DNA from: Thermodesulfovibrio sp. N1
Lineage (GTDB): Bacteria > Nitrospirota > Thermodesulfovibrionia > Thermodesulfovibrionales > Thermodesulfovibrionaceae
Direction: 5' to 3'
Length of the DNA: 64,000 nt
Assembly (NCBI RefSeq): GCF_001707915.1
Contig: NZ_MAVV01000002.1
Location: 1-64,000, forward strand
This document shows positions 1 through 9,088 of this stretch, piece by piece; position 1 is the stretch's first letter; every line of letters starts with the position of its first letter. The position numbers were made by a program, and so were the translations under genes. The notes beneath the pieces were generated by a model. That model was not told where the DNA came from, ran no database searches, and saw only the letters and a list, made by a program, of their open reading frames with translations.

Positions 1-1507
1 CACCCTCCACTACTATATCTATGTCTTGACTTGGAATGCGCATTAACAGATCCCTAACAGAACCTCCAACAAGATAAGCACCATAACCTAATTCATCGGC
101 AAGTTCACCAGCTATTTTTAAAATTTCAAAGAATTCCTGTGGTAAGAACTCTCTCATTAATTTTGCAACATTTCTTCTTATCTCATCAGAAGATTCCTCC
201 TTTGGCTGTGAAATCTTAAATTTTCTCATAAGTTCTTCATACAAATTCCTTAGTATATCCGTTCTTGTAATGACTCCCAAAACATGCTCATCTTTTAAAA
301 TCGGAACAAATCTTTGATTTAGTTCTACCATATTTTTTTCAATTTCCATTATTGGCGTTTCTTCCTCTGCTGTATAAGCATCAGTAGTTGTAAAATCAAA
401 GACCTTTGATTTTTTTAAACCATGAAAAATCGCTTTTTCTACCACCCCTCGTGTAATAATACCAATATACTTTCTATCTTTTATAACAGGCATAGCATTT
501 ATGCCATATTTGGTCATTATTTCCTCAACTTCCTTGATAGTTTTATCCCATTGAACAGAAATTACAGGAGTGGTCATTAAATCTTTAGCTAATTTTATAG
601 GTTTTACTTGTTCTTTAATAGCCTTTAAAAGTTCATCAATCAATAAATTTACAGGCATGTCTTTAATAGTAGCACTTCCAGCTGCCCAATGCCCACCTCC
701 ATTAAAAGATGAAAGAATCATACCAATATCAATTTCTGGGATGTTACTTCTTCCAATTATTATTAGTTTGTCTGCCATTCCAATTATGATAAAAAGAGCA
801 TCTGTATCAATAAGATCCATTACTTTATGAGCAATATGGGATATATCTTGAGATTCTTCCATAATACCATAAGCAATATGTATTCTTTTCCCTTCAATTA
901 TGTATTCTTGAAGGGAATTTAAAAGTTCATTTAAAAGAGAAATTTCCTCCCGAGAAAGGTCTTCTTTTAAAAATTGTGAAACTAAATTTAAATTTGCCCC
1001 TCTCTTAAGTAAATAAGCTACAGCCTCTACATCTCTTGGTGTAGTTGATGGAAAAAGAAGACATCCTGTTTCCTCATAAATTCCAAGACAAAGAAGAGTG
1101 GATTCAATTGGTGAAAGGAAAATATTTTTTTTACGAAAAATTTCAGTAAATAGTGATGAAAGGGCACCAATTTGTTCAATGATTTGAAAATCTGCTTTAA
1201 TATCATCATCTGCTGGTGGATGGTGATCATAGAGATGAACTTTACCAGCTTTTTTTAGCAATTTTGACATTTCTCCAATTCTTTGTATACTTCTTGTATC
1301 AACAATTATTAATTTTTCAATTGGTTCAGATTCTATTTCTTTCATCTTTTTTATATCAAAGGGCTTAAAGGTATCAAAAAATAATTTAACTCTTCTTTCC
1401 ATAGATCCAGGAAGTACAACATAGGCAGATGGATAAAGCTTTTTTGCTGCCATACAGGATGCTAAAGAGTCAAAATCAGCATTAAGATGAGTAGTTATTA
1501 TTTGCAT
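1..1507 (-). CDS. DHH / CBS-CBS / tRNA nucleotidyltransferase fusion (C-terminus outside window)
   Basis: Read directly on the minus strand; about 502 residues are visible and the gene runs off the left edge. The N-terminus is a DHH phosphoesterase: HLNADFD at 7-13, VDTR near 69, DHH at 95-97 and a DHHA1-type GGGH near 272. Two CBS domains follow (about 305-430). The head of a class II poly(A) polymerase/CCA-adding domain then begins with GGSVRDLL near 475 and a DID metal motif. This order is known in bacteria as an A-adding tRNA nucleotidyltransferase, acting on tRNA 3' ends. The CBS pair probably binds adenine nucleotides. The ATG abuts the stop of the upstream NrpR-like gene (TAA then ATG), so the two are likely cotranscribed. 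Confidence 0.88.
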   Translation of the reverse strand, partial: MQIITTHLNADFDSLASCMAAKKLYPSAYVVLPGSMERRVKLFFDTFKPFDIKKMKEIESEPIEKLIIVDTRSIQRIGEMSKLLKKAGKVHLYDHHPPADDDIKADFQIIEQIGALSSLFTEIFRKKNIFLSPIESTLLCLGIYEETGCLLFPSTTPRDVEAVAYLLKRGANLNLVSQFLKEDLSREEISLLNELLNSLQEYIIEGKRIHIAYGIMEESQDISHIAHKVMDLIDTDALFIIIGMADKLIIIGRSNIPEIDIGMILSSFNGGGHWAAGSATIKDMPVNLLIDELLKAIKEQVKPIKLAKDLMTTPVISVQWDKTIKEVEEIMTKYGINAMPVIKDRKYIGIITRGVVEKAIFHGLKKSKVFDFTTTDAYTAEEETPIMEIEKNMVELNQRFVPILKDEHVLGVITRTDILRNLYEELMRKFKISQPKEESSDEIRRNVAKLMREFLPQEFFEILKIAGELADELGYGAYLVGGSVRDLLMRIPSQDIDIVVEG

Positions 1508-2486
1508 TTATTTAAATTTCTCAAAAGCACTATTAAAATCTAAGAGTTCATTGTAATCGTAAAGAACAGATATGGCTGAGGTATCTGTCTGTATGTTATT
1601 TTCTTCAAGGGCAGCAATAGGATTAAGACCACCAACAACTATGATTCCTACTCTATCAATTCCTACAGGAATATCAAGCAGAGGTTGATTAGGATCACCA
1701 AACATAAGAATTCCCTTGAATCCCTTTTTCTGCATAACTTTGTAAATTTCTTTAACTTTATCAAGGCACACAGGGGATTTCTCTAAAACTTGCAAGAATT
1801 CTTCCAAAACCATTCTTTATTGCTCCGATAACATCAGTCATTTTGCCCCTCATAAATATTTCAAGGGGGTCCAAAGAAGTTCCGTCATAACTTATTAAAG
1901 CACCAAACTTATAAGGCTGACCATCTCTTACTTCAAGAACACCACCAAATTTTGAAATTATAGGAATTCCAGCTTTAAGTAAAATAGCGTTTAAAGTTAC
2001 ACTGCATATTGTTCCAATGCATATGTGATCTTTTGGTACAAGAATATTTTCTGTATCTTTTTCAAGAATAAGTACTTTATGACCCATAACATAGGGAGAA
2101 TTAAAAACATTTTCCATCACTTTAAAAGCTTTCTTTATTTTACTTTCATGGATGTATGTAATGTTTAAAATTAATCTTCCTTTTAAAGAATTAATATCAA
2201 AATCTGATAGATAACTCAATGACTCAATCTTATTTATAATAAAACCGACCTTTTCAACAGTGCTGGCAGTTTCAAGCTCTTTTCTGCCTTTTTCAGTGAT
2301 TTTTCTTCCTTCTTTACCAAAAACTTTTGTTAATCCTCTTTCATCAAGAATTTTTAAATGATATCTAACAGTTCTCTCTGAAAGGTTTATTCCGTGCATT
2401 TTAAGTTTCTTAGAAATTTCCTTTGAACCTATAATTTTATTTTCTTTTGATAAAATTTTTAAGATAGACAAAAGTGTTCGATTCAT
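1508..2486 (-). CDS. NrpR-like regulator (winged helix + DUF128), interrupted by an apparent frameshift
   Basis: Residues 1-70 form a winged-helix domain (SKEISKKL, then LSERTVRYHLKILDERGL). A DUF128/NrpR effector domain follows. The first frame ends at 1761 just after FGRILASFREIP, which is mid-domain. The rest of the domain (GDPNQPLLDIPVGIDRVG, VVVGGLNPIAALEE) continues in another frame to 1508. Joining the frames needs one +1 shift at or just before CCT-TGA (1761-1766). Family members carry both halves in one chain. NrpR is best known as a nitrogen repressor in archaea; the effector here is unknown. A good AAAGGAG site precedes the ATG. It may be a recoded gene, a recent pseudogene or a sequencing error. 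Confidence 0.75.
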
Positions 2487-2567
2487 CTTCCACTCCTTTT
2501 CGAGATTCTCTATTAAAAATTATTAATTTTAAACCTTTTAGTCTATTTACAATTATAACATGGCTTG

Positions 2568-2585
2568 ATTTTTATCATAAAAAAT
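2568..2585. promoter_or_regulatory. Inverted repeat in the regulator/permease divergent region (candidate operator)
   Basis: TTTTTAT-C-ATAAAAA is a perfect 7-1-7 inverted repeat between the divergent NrpR-like gene and the lactate permease gene. A dyad here could be the regulator's site. It is AT-only apart from the centre, so chance is a real alternative. I could not fix a convincing -35/-10 pair for the permease. Confidence 0.25.
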
Positions 2586-2642
2586 AGTTTACACTATATA
2601 CGTTTTTCAATTATTGTCATATTTTTTCAGGAGGGTTAAAAA

Positions 2643-4229
2643 GTGGATTTCTTTTTGTCTATATTTCCTATTTTAGTAGTTCTAATTGGTATGCTTGTTT
2701 TTTATCGTTCTGGAACTTTTGTTTCTGTAGTAGGATGGATTCTTGCTGTCTTATTAGCCATGTATTATTTTAAAACACCCTGGGAAGTTGTATGGGGTGC
2801 TACTTTAATGGGGGTTGTAAAAGCTCTTGGTATAACCTTGGCTGTTGTATTTACTATGTTTCTTATTTTTCTTATGAGAGAGACAGGAGCATTGAAAAAA
2901 ATCATAGACTACGTTAAGGGTATTGCAAAGACAAAGGAAGAACAAACCCTTTTTATTGGAATGGGATTTGGTTCCTTAAGTACAGCTTTAGGGATGGTTA
3001 CTCCTGCAATGTTTCCACCAATTTTTTTATTATTAGGTTTTTCCCCTGTTGCAGCCATAGGTGTAAGCATTCTATGTTATGATCCTCTTACTTCATTTGC
3101 CCTATTTACTATCCCTCTTACTCTTCCTTCAAAAGTTGCTATGGCTTTTGGAATTAAACCGCCTGGGATTGAAAGCCTAAATGATTTTATATGGGATTTC
3201 ACCTTTAAAGTAACTGTTTTGCTACCTGTAATATCTGTAATTTTTGCCTTTTTAATGCTTAAAGTTGTTGGAGGAAAAGAAGCTATTAAGTCTAACTGGA
3301 AAGCAGCATTAATTGCGGGATTGACGTTGTCTATTTCTGCTTTGGTAATTGCTACATTTAGAATCCTACCAGTAGAAATTATTGGAATTGTATCAGGATT
3401 TGTAACAATGACAGCTGTTTATATAATTTATAAAAAGCATAATGGAGGACAATTGGAAAACAAACCTAAATTTGATAAAAAAATGCTGAATGCCTGTATG
3501 CCCTTTATTTTATTGATTATAATCTCTCTTATTGTTAACATCCCGTTCATAAAATTAAAGTTTGAAAGCCTTCTTGGACATACAGAAGTAATAAAAATTA
3601 TTGCTGATAAAAAGGAAGATTTAAATATTCTTGGAAATGTATGGTTTTGGATAATGATTGTATCTTTTATGTCAATTTTTATACTTAAACCATCGACAAA
3701 TCAATTAAAAAATGCAGTTAAACTTTGGTTAACAAGAATCTGGGGTCCCTTTTTAGCATACTCTTTATTCTTTGCTGTAGCCTTTATCATGGCATGGTCA
3801 GCCATGGAAGTTGCAAATGGTAAGCTTGTTCCATCTCAGTATTTTGCCCAATACAATATGGATAGAATTATCGGAATTACTCTTGCAAATGTTTTTGGAC
3901 CTGCCTATCCATTTATTTCACCATTTCTTGGACTCTTCGGAGCCTTTGTTGGTGGAAGTGAGACAGCATCAAATGTTCTTTTTGCAAAAATTCAATGGGA
4001 AGCAACTCTTTCAACTGTTGGAGCAGAAGCTTTTATGTGGATTTATGCAGCCCATGCAGTCGGTGGTGGTATAGCCTCAGCAATTACACCATCAAAAATC
4101 ACAAATGCTGCTGCAACAATAGGTGTTGGCGGTAGAGAAGAAGCTTACTTTATAAAAGCTGTTTTAGTTCCTGTCTTAATAATGTGTGCTATTACTGGTG
4201 CAATGGTTATGGCAATTATATATCTTTAA
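2643..4229 (+). CDS. lctP: L-lactate permease family transporter (LctP)
   Basis: This is a 528-residue, strongly hydrophobic protein with about 13 membrane segments. It carries LctP-family signatures: GFGSLSTALGMVTPAMFPPIFLLLGFSP early, and FGPAYPFISPFLGLFGAFVGGSETASNVLF followed by ITPSKITNAAATIGVGGREE near the end. Members import lactate or glycolate with protons. The GTG start is supported by AGGAGGG at 2629-2635, seven bases upstream. It is transcribed away from the broken NrpR-like regulator, which may control it. A strong hairpin follows the stop. Length matches the family (about 530-560). Confidence 0.9.
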   Translation: MDFFLSIFPILVVLIGMLVFYRSGTFVSVVGWILAVLLAMYYFKTPWEVVWGATLMGVVKALGITLAVVFTMFLIFLMRETGALKKIIDYVKGIAKTKEEQTLFIGMGFGSLSTALGMVTPAMFPPIFLLLGFSPVAAIGVSILCYDPLTSFALFTIPLTLPSKVAMAFGIKPPGIESLNDFIWDFTFKVTVLLPVISVIFAFLMLKVVGGKEAIKSNWKAALIAGLTLSISALVIATFRILPVEIIGIVSGFVTMTAVYIIYKKHNGGQLENKPKFDKKMLNACMPFILLIIISLIVNIPFIKLKFESLLGHTEVIKIIADKKEDLNILGNVWFWIMIVSFMSIFILKPSTNQLKNAVKLWLTRIWGPFLAYSLFFAVAFIMAWSAMEVANGKLVPSQYFAQYNMDRIIGITLANVFGPAYPFISPFLGLFGAFVGGSETASNVLFAKIQWEATLSTVGAEAFMWIYAAHAVGGGIASAITPSKITNAAATIGVGGREEAYFIKAVLVPVLIMCAITGAMVMAIIYL

Positions 4230-4240
4230 ATAAACAATTC

Positions 4241-4271
4241 AAATGCTGAAGGGTTAGACCCTTCAGCATTT
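4241..4271. terminator. Bidirectional terminator hairpin
   Basis: A perfect 14-bp stem (AAATGCTGAAGGGT and its complement) closes a 3-nt loop (TAG). It sits between the converging stops of lctP and the DUF2148 gene, so it can serve both strands. A-rich sequence on the left and T-rich sequence on the right support this. Confidence 0.8.
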
Positions 4272-4274
4272 AAT

Positions 4275-4826
4275 CTACAAAGGTTTTCTATCAAAGAAAA
4301 TATTTTTCCCTTTAACACTTAAAGGAATACCAAGTATTATTTGTGCTTCCATTAATCCGAGTTTCCTTGCCGCAACACCAATTGAATACATTACTCTGTT
4401 GTCAACTGAAAATTCCTTTGCTACAGAAACCAGTGAACCAATTGCAATTCCAAGGTCTATAGCTCTAATTGTGCATACAGGTCCTAAATAATCAATTTCA
4501 TTGGTTTTTTGCTTAAGTATAGTATTACAGTCAAAACCACAGGCACCGCAATTTACACCAACAGGCTTTTTGAAATTAAGTCCAACAAGTATTACCATCT
4601 CAGAGTCTCTTACATTTTGAGCGTCTCTTTTGAAAAACTTAAAAGCCTCTCCCCTTTCTCCTATAAAATCCATTTCTTTGGCAATCTTTTCTTTTTCTTC
4701 AGGACTAAGAATTCCTGTCACTATCTCATCTTCTCCCTTTGCTTTCGGTGCAGTTCTTGCAGAAATAAGCATTATTTTTGCTACTATTTCGATAATTTCT
4801 TTCTCTGGATTAATTTTCAATTGCAC
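4275..4826 (-). CDS. DUF2148 domain (ferredoxin-like) protein
   Basis: This 183-residue protein has the cysteine-rich signature GVNCGACGFDC in the middle and a later GPVCTIRAIDLGIAIGSLVSVAKE segment, matching DUF2148. The family occurs in anaerobes, often near redox enzymes; its biochemical role is not established. The cysteine spacing suggests metal or Fe-S binding (inference). AGGAGG precedes the ATG. The left end of the decayed insertion sequence lies only 17 bp upstream of the start, so the gene's original promoter may have been displaced. Confidence 0.75.
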   Translation of the reverse strand: MQLKINPEKEIIEIVAKIMLISARTAPKAKGEDEIVTGILSPEEKEKIAKEMDFIGERGEAFKFFKRDAQNVRDSEMVILVGLNFKKPVGVNCGACGFDCNTILKQKTNEIDYLGPVCTIRAIDLGIAIGSLVSVAKEFSVDNRVMYSIGVAARKLGLMEAQIILGIPLSVKGKNIFFDRKPL

Positions 4827-4928
4827 ACCTCCTTATTTATACAGAGACTGTTCAAAAACTTACAGATGTTTGAAAATCAAACTTCTGTAAGCCATTATTT
4901 TTTTCTATTACCGCAAACATTCTAAATT

Positions 4929-4971
4929 AAAATATCTAAATTTATCAACAAAAATATCTAAATTTATCAAC
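4929..4971 (+). repeat. Tandem 21-bp duplication in the IS leader
   Basis: Two copies of AAAATATCTAAATTTATCAAC (22-bp period) lie just upstream of the transposase ribosome-binding site GGAGGT (4975-4980). They may be transposase binding sites or replication slippage within the element. Confidence 0.6.
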
Positions 4972-4986
4972 ATTGGAGGTCAATAT

Positions 4987-5847
4987 ATGAGAAAAACTAT
5001 TCAACCTTCTTTTGCTGACCTTACAATAGCAAATATGATTCCTGCCGATAACCCTCTTAAAATAATCTTTGAAAGCATTGATTTTTCTTTCATCTATGAA
5101 CTTTGCAAAAACAAATACTCTCAGTGTGGAAGACAAGGATTTAATCCTAAAAGCCTCTTTAAAGCCTTGCTCCTTATTTATCTTGGCTATGCTTCTTCTG
5201 AAAGAGAACTTGCAAGAAAACTCAGGTTGACACTTTCGGCTTAGCCTCAGGAAAATGTTTCGCATTTTGATGGTAGACTCTGTTATCTTTGTGAGCTCTA
5301 CCATGGAAACACTCCTAAGCATAACACCTTTCACTACTTTAGAATGAGACTTGGGGAAGAAGTATTTTATGAAATACTTCTTAATCTTATAGCCCAAGCT
5401 GTGTGCCTTGTTAAAAACAAAAATCTTAAGCTTTCCATAGATTCCTCTCATATAGAGGCATTTAATACTGATAAAGATGCTAAGTGGGGATATAAATCTA
5501 AGGATTTTAGCTTTTTTGGTTACAAAGTTCATCTTGAGGTAACTCAAGGAGCATTTCCTATCCCTGTTAGTGTAAAAGTTACAGAGGGTAATAAATGGGA
5601 TGGACATTATCTTGTAGAACTTACAGAGTCTGCTTGTAAACACCTTTCTGATAAAGGAAAAAATATAAAGGCAGTTATAGCAGATGCTGGATATGATAGT
5701 GTAAAGACTGCTAAGTATCTTCTTCAGAAAAACATTACACCAATTATTGCTCAGGGCAAACTGCTTTGTCCTGCAGGAGTTGAACTTTGTTACTGGGGCA
5801 GAAAGCATAAAAGAGGCAGAATTAAATTCCGTTGTAGATTTTACTGA
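4987..5847 (+). pseudogene. Transposase remnant (DUF772-type N-terminus, IS4/IS5-like DDE)
   Basis: The first 85 residues match transposase N-termini (RQGFNPKSLFKALLLIYLGYASSERELARKL). An in-frame TAG at 5242 interrupts the chain and the same frame resumes with YHGNTPKHNTFHYFRMRLGEE. The catalytic region follows: DSSHIEAFN (first Asp) and VIADAGYDS (second Asp). The frame ends at 5847 after WGRKHKRGRIKFRC, before the expected C-terminal Glu region. About 45 bp around the TAG look like extra sequence relative to the family, including a small hairpin (AAAATG-TTTCG-CATTTT). The 342-codon antisense frame is a shadow of this gene. Confidence 0.8.
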
Positions 5848-6004
5848 GCTTATGCAGGTAATAAATTGATTTTTAATTAAAATAAAGATAAAAATCGGGT
5901 GAAATGAAACTTTATGAACTGAAAAATTTTTACTGAAGCCTCTTAAAATTTTTTCAACCAAGTATTTATCCATAAATCTCTCCTGTTATTGAACAGCCTC
6001 TTTG

Positions 6005-7120
6005 TTATTTGCCCATGATCTGCAAATACCTTGCAATACCATTACGGGTAATCAGACCTGTGATTTTATCTTCTTCCTTGACTACAAGCCTGCCTGTATC
6101 CTCTCTTATCATAGTTTCAAGGGCTTTTATTGCATCTTCTTCAGGTGATATCTCCCAATGCTTTTTGTGTTTAACATAAACATCAGAGACCTTTGTATCC
6201 TCAAAAGCATTTTTGGGGATATCTTTTATTTCTTTGAGTGTTATCATACCAAGATACTTCCCATCAGAGACCACAGGGAAGCCTCCGTAACCATATCTTA
6301 AGAAGTAGTTATTTACAGCCTCACCAATTGTGATGGATGGGCTAATTGTTACTATATCTTTTTCTCTTATCATTATGTCTTTGACCTTAATTCCTGATAA
6401 TACTTCTTGAATAGTTGATTGTTGATAACTTGCCCCTGCTGCTGAATAAAGAAACCATCCTATAAGAATAAGCCATAATCCTGCAGGTATTCTTGCAAAT
6501 AGAGAGAATATTCCGAAAAAGATGAAAAACAATGCTATCTTCTGTCCAATGCTTGCTGCCTTCTGTGTGGCGTAGAAAAAGTTCTTTTTCTTTTGCCATA
6601 TAATTGATCTTAATACTCTACCACCATCCATCGGAAAACCAGGGATGAGATTAAAGATTCCTAATATTAAATTAATTTGGGTAAGATAAGAGAAAAGAGC
6701 ATTCAAACTACCGATTGTATTTTTAGATAGGAAAAAGAAAATGATCGCAAGAAAGAAGCTTGATAATGGTCCAGCAATAGCTATCTCAAATTCTGCCCGT
6801 GGATGAGGTGGTTCTCCTTTCATTTGAGCAACACCTCCAAAGATAAAAAGCGTAATGCTTTCTATCGAGATTTTATATCTCATTGCAATCAAAGAATGGG
6901 CAAGTTCATGGAAGGCTACAGAAATAAATAGTAGAATGGCTGCAAGAGCACCTTTAATCCAGTAAGATGTCAAAGGAAGATCAGGAGCTACCATTGGAAA
7001 ATAGAAAGTGGAAAGTGACCATGTGATTAAACCAAAAATAATAAGCCATGTAAAATGGACTCGGATAGGTATCCCAATTATTGTACCGATTTTCCATGAA
7101 CCCTGAAATAATCCATTCAT
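6005..7120 (-). CDS. Membrane site-2-type metalloprotease (M50) with two CBS domains
   Basis: This 371-residue protein has membrane segments carrying the zinc motif HELAH at 71-75 and the second motif NLIPGFPMDGG at 157-167, whose Asp is the third ligand. Two CBS domains fill the C-terminus from about 246 (VKDIMIREKDI; VSDVYVKHKK). M50 proteases of this layout cleave substrates within the membrane, and the CBS pair usually senses adenylates. The substrate is unknown. The ATG overlaps the stop of a 50-codon ORF upstream (ATGA), and a PsiE-like gene precedes that, so the three look like one operon. Confidence 0.9.
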   Translation of the reverse strand: MNGLFQGSWKIGTIIGIPIRVHFTWLIIFGLITWSLSTFYFPMVAPDLPLTSYWIKGALAAILLFISVAFHELAHSLIAMRYKISIESITLFIFGGVAQMKGEPPHPRAEFEIAIAGPLSSFFLAIIFFFLSKNTIGSLNALFSYLTQINLILGIFNLIPGFPMDGGRVLRSIIWQKKKNFFYATQKAASIGQKIALFFIFFGIFSLFARIPAGLWLILIGWFLYSAAGASYQQSTIQEVLSGIKVKDIMIREKDIVTISPSITIGEAVNNYFLRYGYGGFPVVSDGKYLGMITLKEIKDIPKNAFEDTKVSDVYVKHKKHWEISPEEDAIKALETMIREDTGRLVVKEEDKITGLITRNGIARYLQIMGK

Positions 7121-7269
7121 AATCTTCTCCTTTGCTCGTTTGGAGTTTTATAGGGTATTTCTATTTCAACTGCTGTTCCGTAGAAGCATGCTGCTCGAAT
7201 ACCAAATGTTATTAATAATGACAACGCAGAGATGTTAATTATGTAATAATATCTTTTTCTTTCAAACAT
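7117..7269 (-). CDS. Small hypothetical membrane protein (50 aa)
   Basis: Read by eye: ATG at 7269, TGA at 7117-7119, giving 50 codons starting MFERKRYYYIINISALSLLI with one hydrophobic stretch (about residues 8-23) and a basic C-terminus (EQRRRL). It starts 2 nt after the PsiE-like stop and its TGA overlaps the protease ATG (ATGA), which is typical of translational coupling. No Shine-Dalgarno site is obvious. I recognise no family; tight packing is the main support. Confidence 0.5.
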   Translation of the reverse strand: MFERKRYYYIINISALSLLITFGIRAACFYGTAVEIEIPYKTPNEQRRRL

Positions 7270-7271
7270 TT

Positions 7272-7556
7272 CTATCTCAAGCAGAGGCTATTTGTTTCTT
7301 TTTCTATTATATAATATCCCACAGCAAGGGCAAGAATGATTGCCGCTATTCCGATAAGTGAAAGTCCCGATAAATCTTCAACATCAAGGATAATAACTTT
7401 ACGGAATATGGCAATCATTGCAACTGCTATTACAACTTCAACATTATTGACAGGTTCAGATAGATAGGTTTTCACTATGGTTTCTAGTAATTCTATACCT
7501 ATTATGACCAGCATAAATAGACTAAAAATTTCTAAAAGTTCATTAATATCGAGCAA
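7272..7556 (-). CDS. PsiE-like phosphate-starvation family membrane protein (short)
   Basis: This 94-residue hydrophobic protein has the PsiE-type pattern: LLEIFSLFMLVIIGIELLETI, then VEVVIAVAMIAIFRKVIILD, then a last membrane helix. The only in-frame start is TTG at 7556, with a TAA three codons upstream and an AAAGGAA sequence about 16 nt before the TTG. PsiE proteins are usually 130-170 residues, so the N-terminal helix is missing. It may be a genuinely short form or a truncated gene. Its role is unknown beyond membrane location. Confidence 0.6.
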   Translation of the reverse strand: MLDINELLEIFSLFMLVIIGIELLETIVKTYLSEPVNNVEVVIAVAMIAIFRKVIILDVEDLSGLSLIGIAAIILALAVGYYIIEKETNSLCLR

Positions 7557-8374
7557 AATAATCGCTTACTTTGTTCCTTTTTTATCAGCTATTTATTAAT
7601 CTCTACAACTACCATAATAATAGCAGAAAACATAATTGTCTGCAACCACTACATAGTCAAGAGTCTATACATAATACAAGATATACAAGAGGGTGATATG
7701 GAAGTATTACGTTTTAAAGCCTTGATAAATTGGGCTTGCATTTAAGAAAACTTTTTACTTAACAGTTAAAAAAGATTTAGTCACGAAGATAAATAATTCA
7801 TATGTTTACATGGTAAAGTAAAAATTTTCATGAATCAAAACAAGAAAGGAAAGAATCTTCAAAAATACGGAATAGTATCTTGGATAAAGTAAGTATCTCA
7901 AACAATGTGATATCATGTATTAAATATGATATCCTCGACAAAAATTCAGTTATATCCTCAGCTGAGTAAATAAAAATCAAAATTATTGAAGAATTAGTCA
8001 GGATTTTTACAGAAAAAAAGAGCAAGATAAAAATTCTTGAAATAAATAGTGAAAAAAATTGAACTATTTCAATTACCTAACAAGCAAACCTCTTTAATTT
8101 CTTTGTTTTTTTATAAAATTGCAGTCCTTATACTTGCTTAAGATACTAATTGTCTTTTTGGACGGAAAGACAGTGAGAGATAAAATATTTTTTATATTAA
8201 GAGATTATTACTTAATAAGGACCACTAATATAGAGATGAAGCTTTGATAAAAACAAACTGCTACAGCGGATATAAGTTTTTCTTGAGGTGTTTTATTACA
8301 AACTTATTTGAATTGAGCAATTTTATTTAAATATGTGTTAAATTAGAACAAAATTTGATAGGAAAAATTAAACT
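7557..8374. other. Gene-poor region
   Basis: About 820 bp with no convincing gene. Visible items: TTGACT on the minus strand at 7655-7660 followed by AT-rich sequence (possible promoter for the PsiE-M50 operon); a plus-strand frame open from 7817 with a TAA at 7967 and more open sequence to 8048, which could be a decayed coding remnant; and a hairpin TGTCTTT/AAAGACA (8151-8157 and 8166-8172). The 65-codon minus-strand frame at 7828-8025 lacks a start site and looks like a shadow. Confidence 0.6.
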
Positions 8375-9040
8375 ATGATTGAAGGTTTGTTAGGGATAAT
8401 TTTAGCTATTGTGATCTTTATTTTAGTTTTGTTTTTTGTAAAAAGGAAACCCGATCAAAAAATTGCCTCTGAAATTAACAGGGTTATGACATCTCTTGGA
8501 TTTATAAATTTAGAGCTCTCAAATCCTAAGATTAAAGAAATTAGAGAAGCTTTCAGATTAACTGCTCCTTATCCAGTTTACTTGGAACAAGTATTTCATA
8601 GAATTAAGGAAGATTTAATTGTTTGTTGGATTACCACAACCACAGAGAGCAATAATAATGCTTTAGTATCGATAATTCCTCAAAAAATCAGAACTGGGAA
8701 ATGGATTCTCTCTAATATTCCATCTGTTAAGGGCAAGATTGCTAATATAATTAGCAAAAGCTATGAATTATCACTTTCATCTTTGAATTTTACTAAAGTT
8801 AATAATCATTTTTTCGGTCAATCAAATAATCATTTTACGCTTTATGTTCATAAAAATGATAATTTACCATCTTTTAAAAGTGAATTTTTCAATGTTCTCG
8901 AGCAATGTGGAGATGTGATAATTCGATCATCTGGAACAATTGTTTTAATAGAGAGAATTTCGGTTGTTAGAGATGAGCCCTTGGAGAAGGAAGCTAAAGA
9001 GCTTGTTCGTATAACGCAACTGCTGGATACAATTTTCTAA
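8375..9040 (+). CDS. Hypothetical protein with N-terminal membrane anchor
   Basis: This 221-residue protein starts with one membrane helix (residues 4-23, ending FFVKRK), followed by a soluble domain I do not recognise. The soluble part has the alternating pattern of an alpha/beta fold. The ATG is preceded by AGGA about 10 nt upstream. It is flanked by a gene-poor region and by a double hairpin, so it is probably a single-gene unit. Confidence 0.7.
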   Translation: MIEGLLGIILAIVIFILVLFFVKRKPDQKIASEINRVMTSLGFINLELSNPKIKEIREAFRLTAPYPVYLEQVFHRIKEDLIVCWITTTTESNNNALVSIIPQKIRTGKWILSNIPSVKGKIANIISKSYELSLSSLNFTKVNNHFFGQSNNHFTLYVHKNDNLPSFKSEFFNVLEQCGDVIIRSSGTIVLIERISVVRDEPLEKEAKELVRITQLLDTIF

Positions 9041-9088
9041 CCTGAAAATATTTGAACTTTTTGTACTGAATTTTATAAAATTTACTAT

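Larger units (their letters stand above)
4843..6001. mobile_element. Decayed insertion sequence with terminal inverted repeats
   Basis: The left end AGAGACTGTTCAAAAAC (4843-4859) matches the complement of the right end GTTATTGAACAGCCTCT (5985-6001) at 15 of 17 positions. Between them lies one disrupted DDE transposase. No clear target-site duplication is visible. The right end is 3 bp from the stop codon of the M50 protease gene and the left end 16 bp from the DUF2148 start, so insertion fell exactly between genes. The internal stop and shortened C-terminus indicate it is no longer autonomous. Confidence 0.8.

Noticed and set aside
4945-5973. 342-codon open frame on the minus strand across the insertion sequence
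   Set aside because: It lies antisense to a recognisable transposase, has no ribosome-binding site or family resemblance, and its composition follows the reverse of the transposase codons.
7828-8025. 65-codon minus-strand ORF
   Set aside because: No ribosome-binding site and unlikely composition; it overlaps a slightly better plus-strand frame, so it is probably chance.
7817-8050. Plus-strand open stretch of about 50 codons, TAA, then 26 more codons, rich in Lys/Glu/Ile
   Set aside because: It could be a decayed gene, but there is no start, no ribosome-binding site and no recognisable domain, and AT-rich noncoding DNA can give the same pattern. Recorded only within the gene-poor region.
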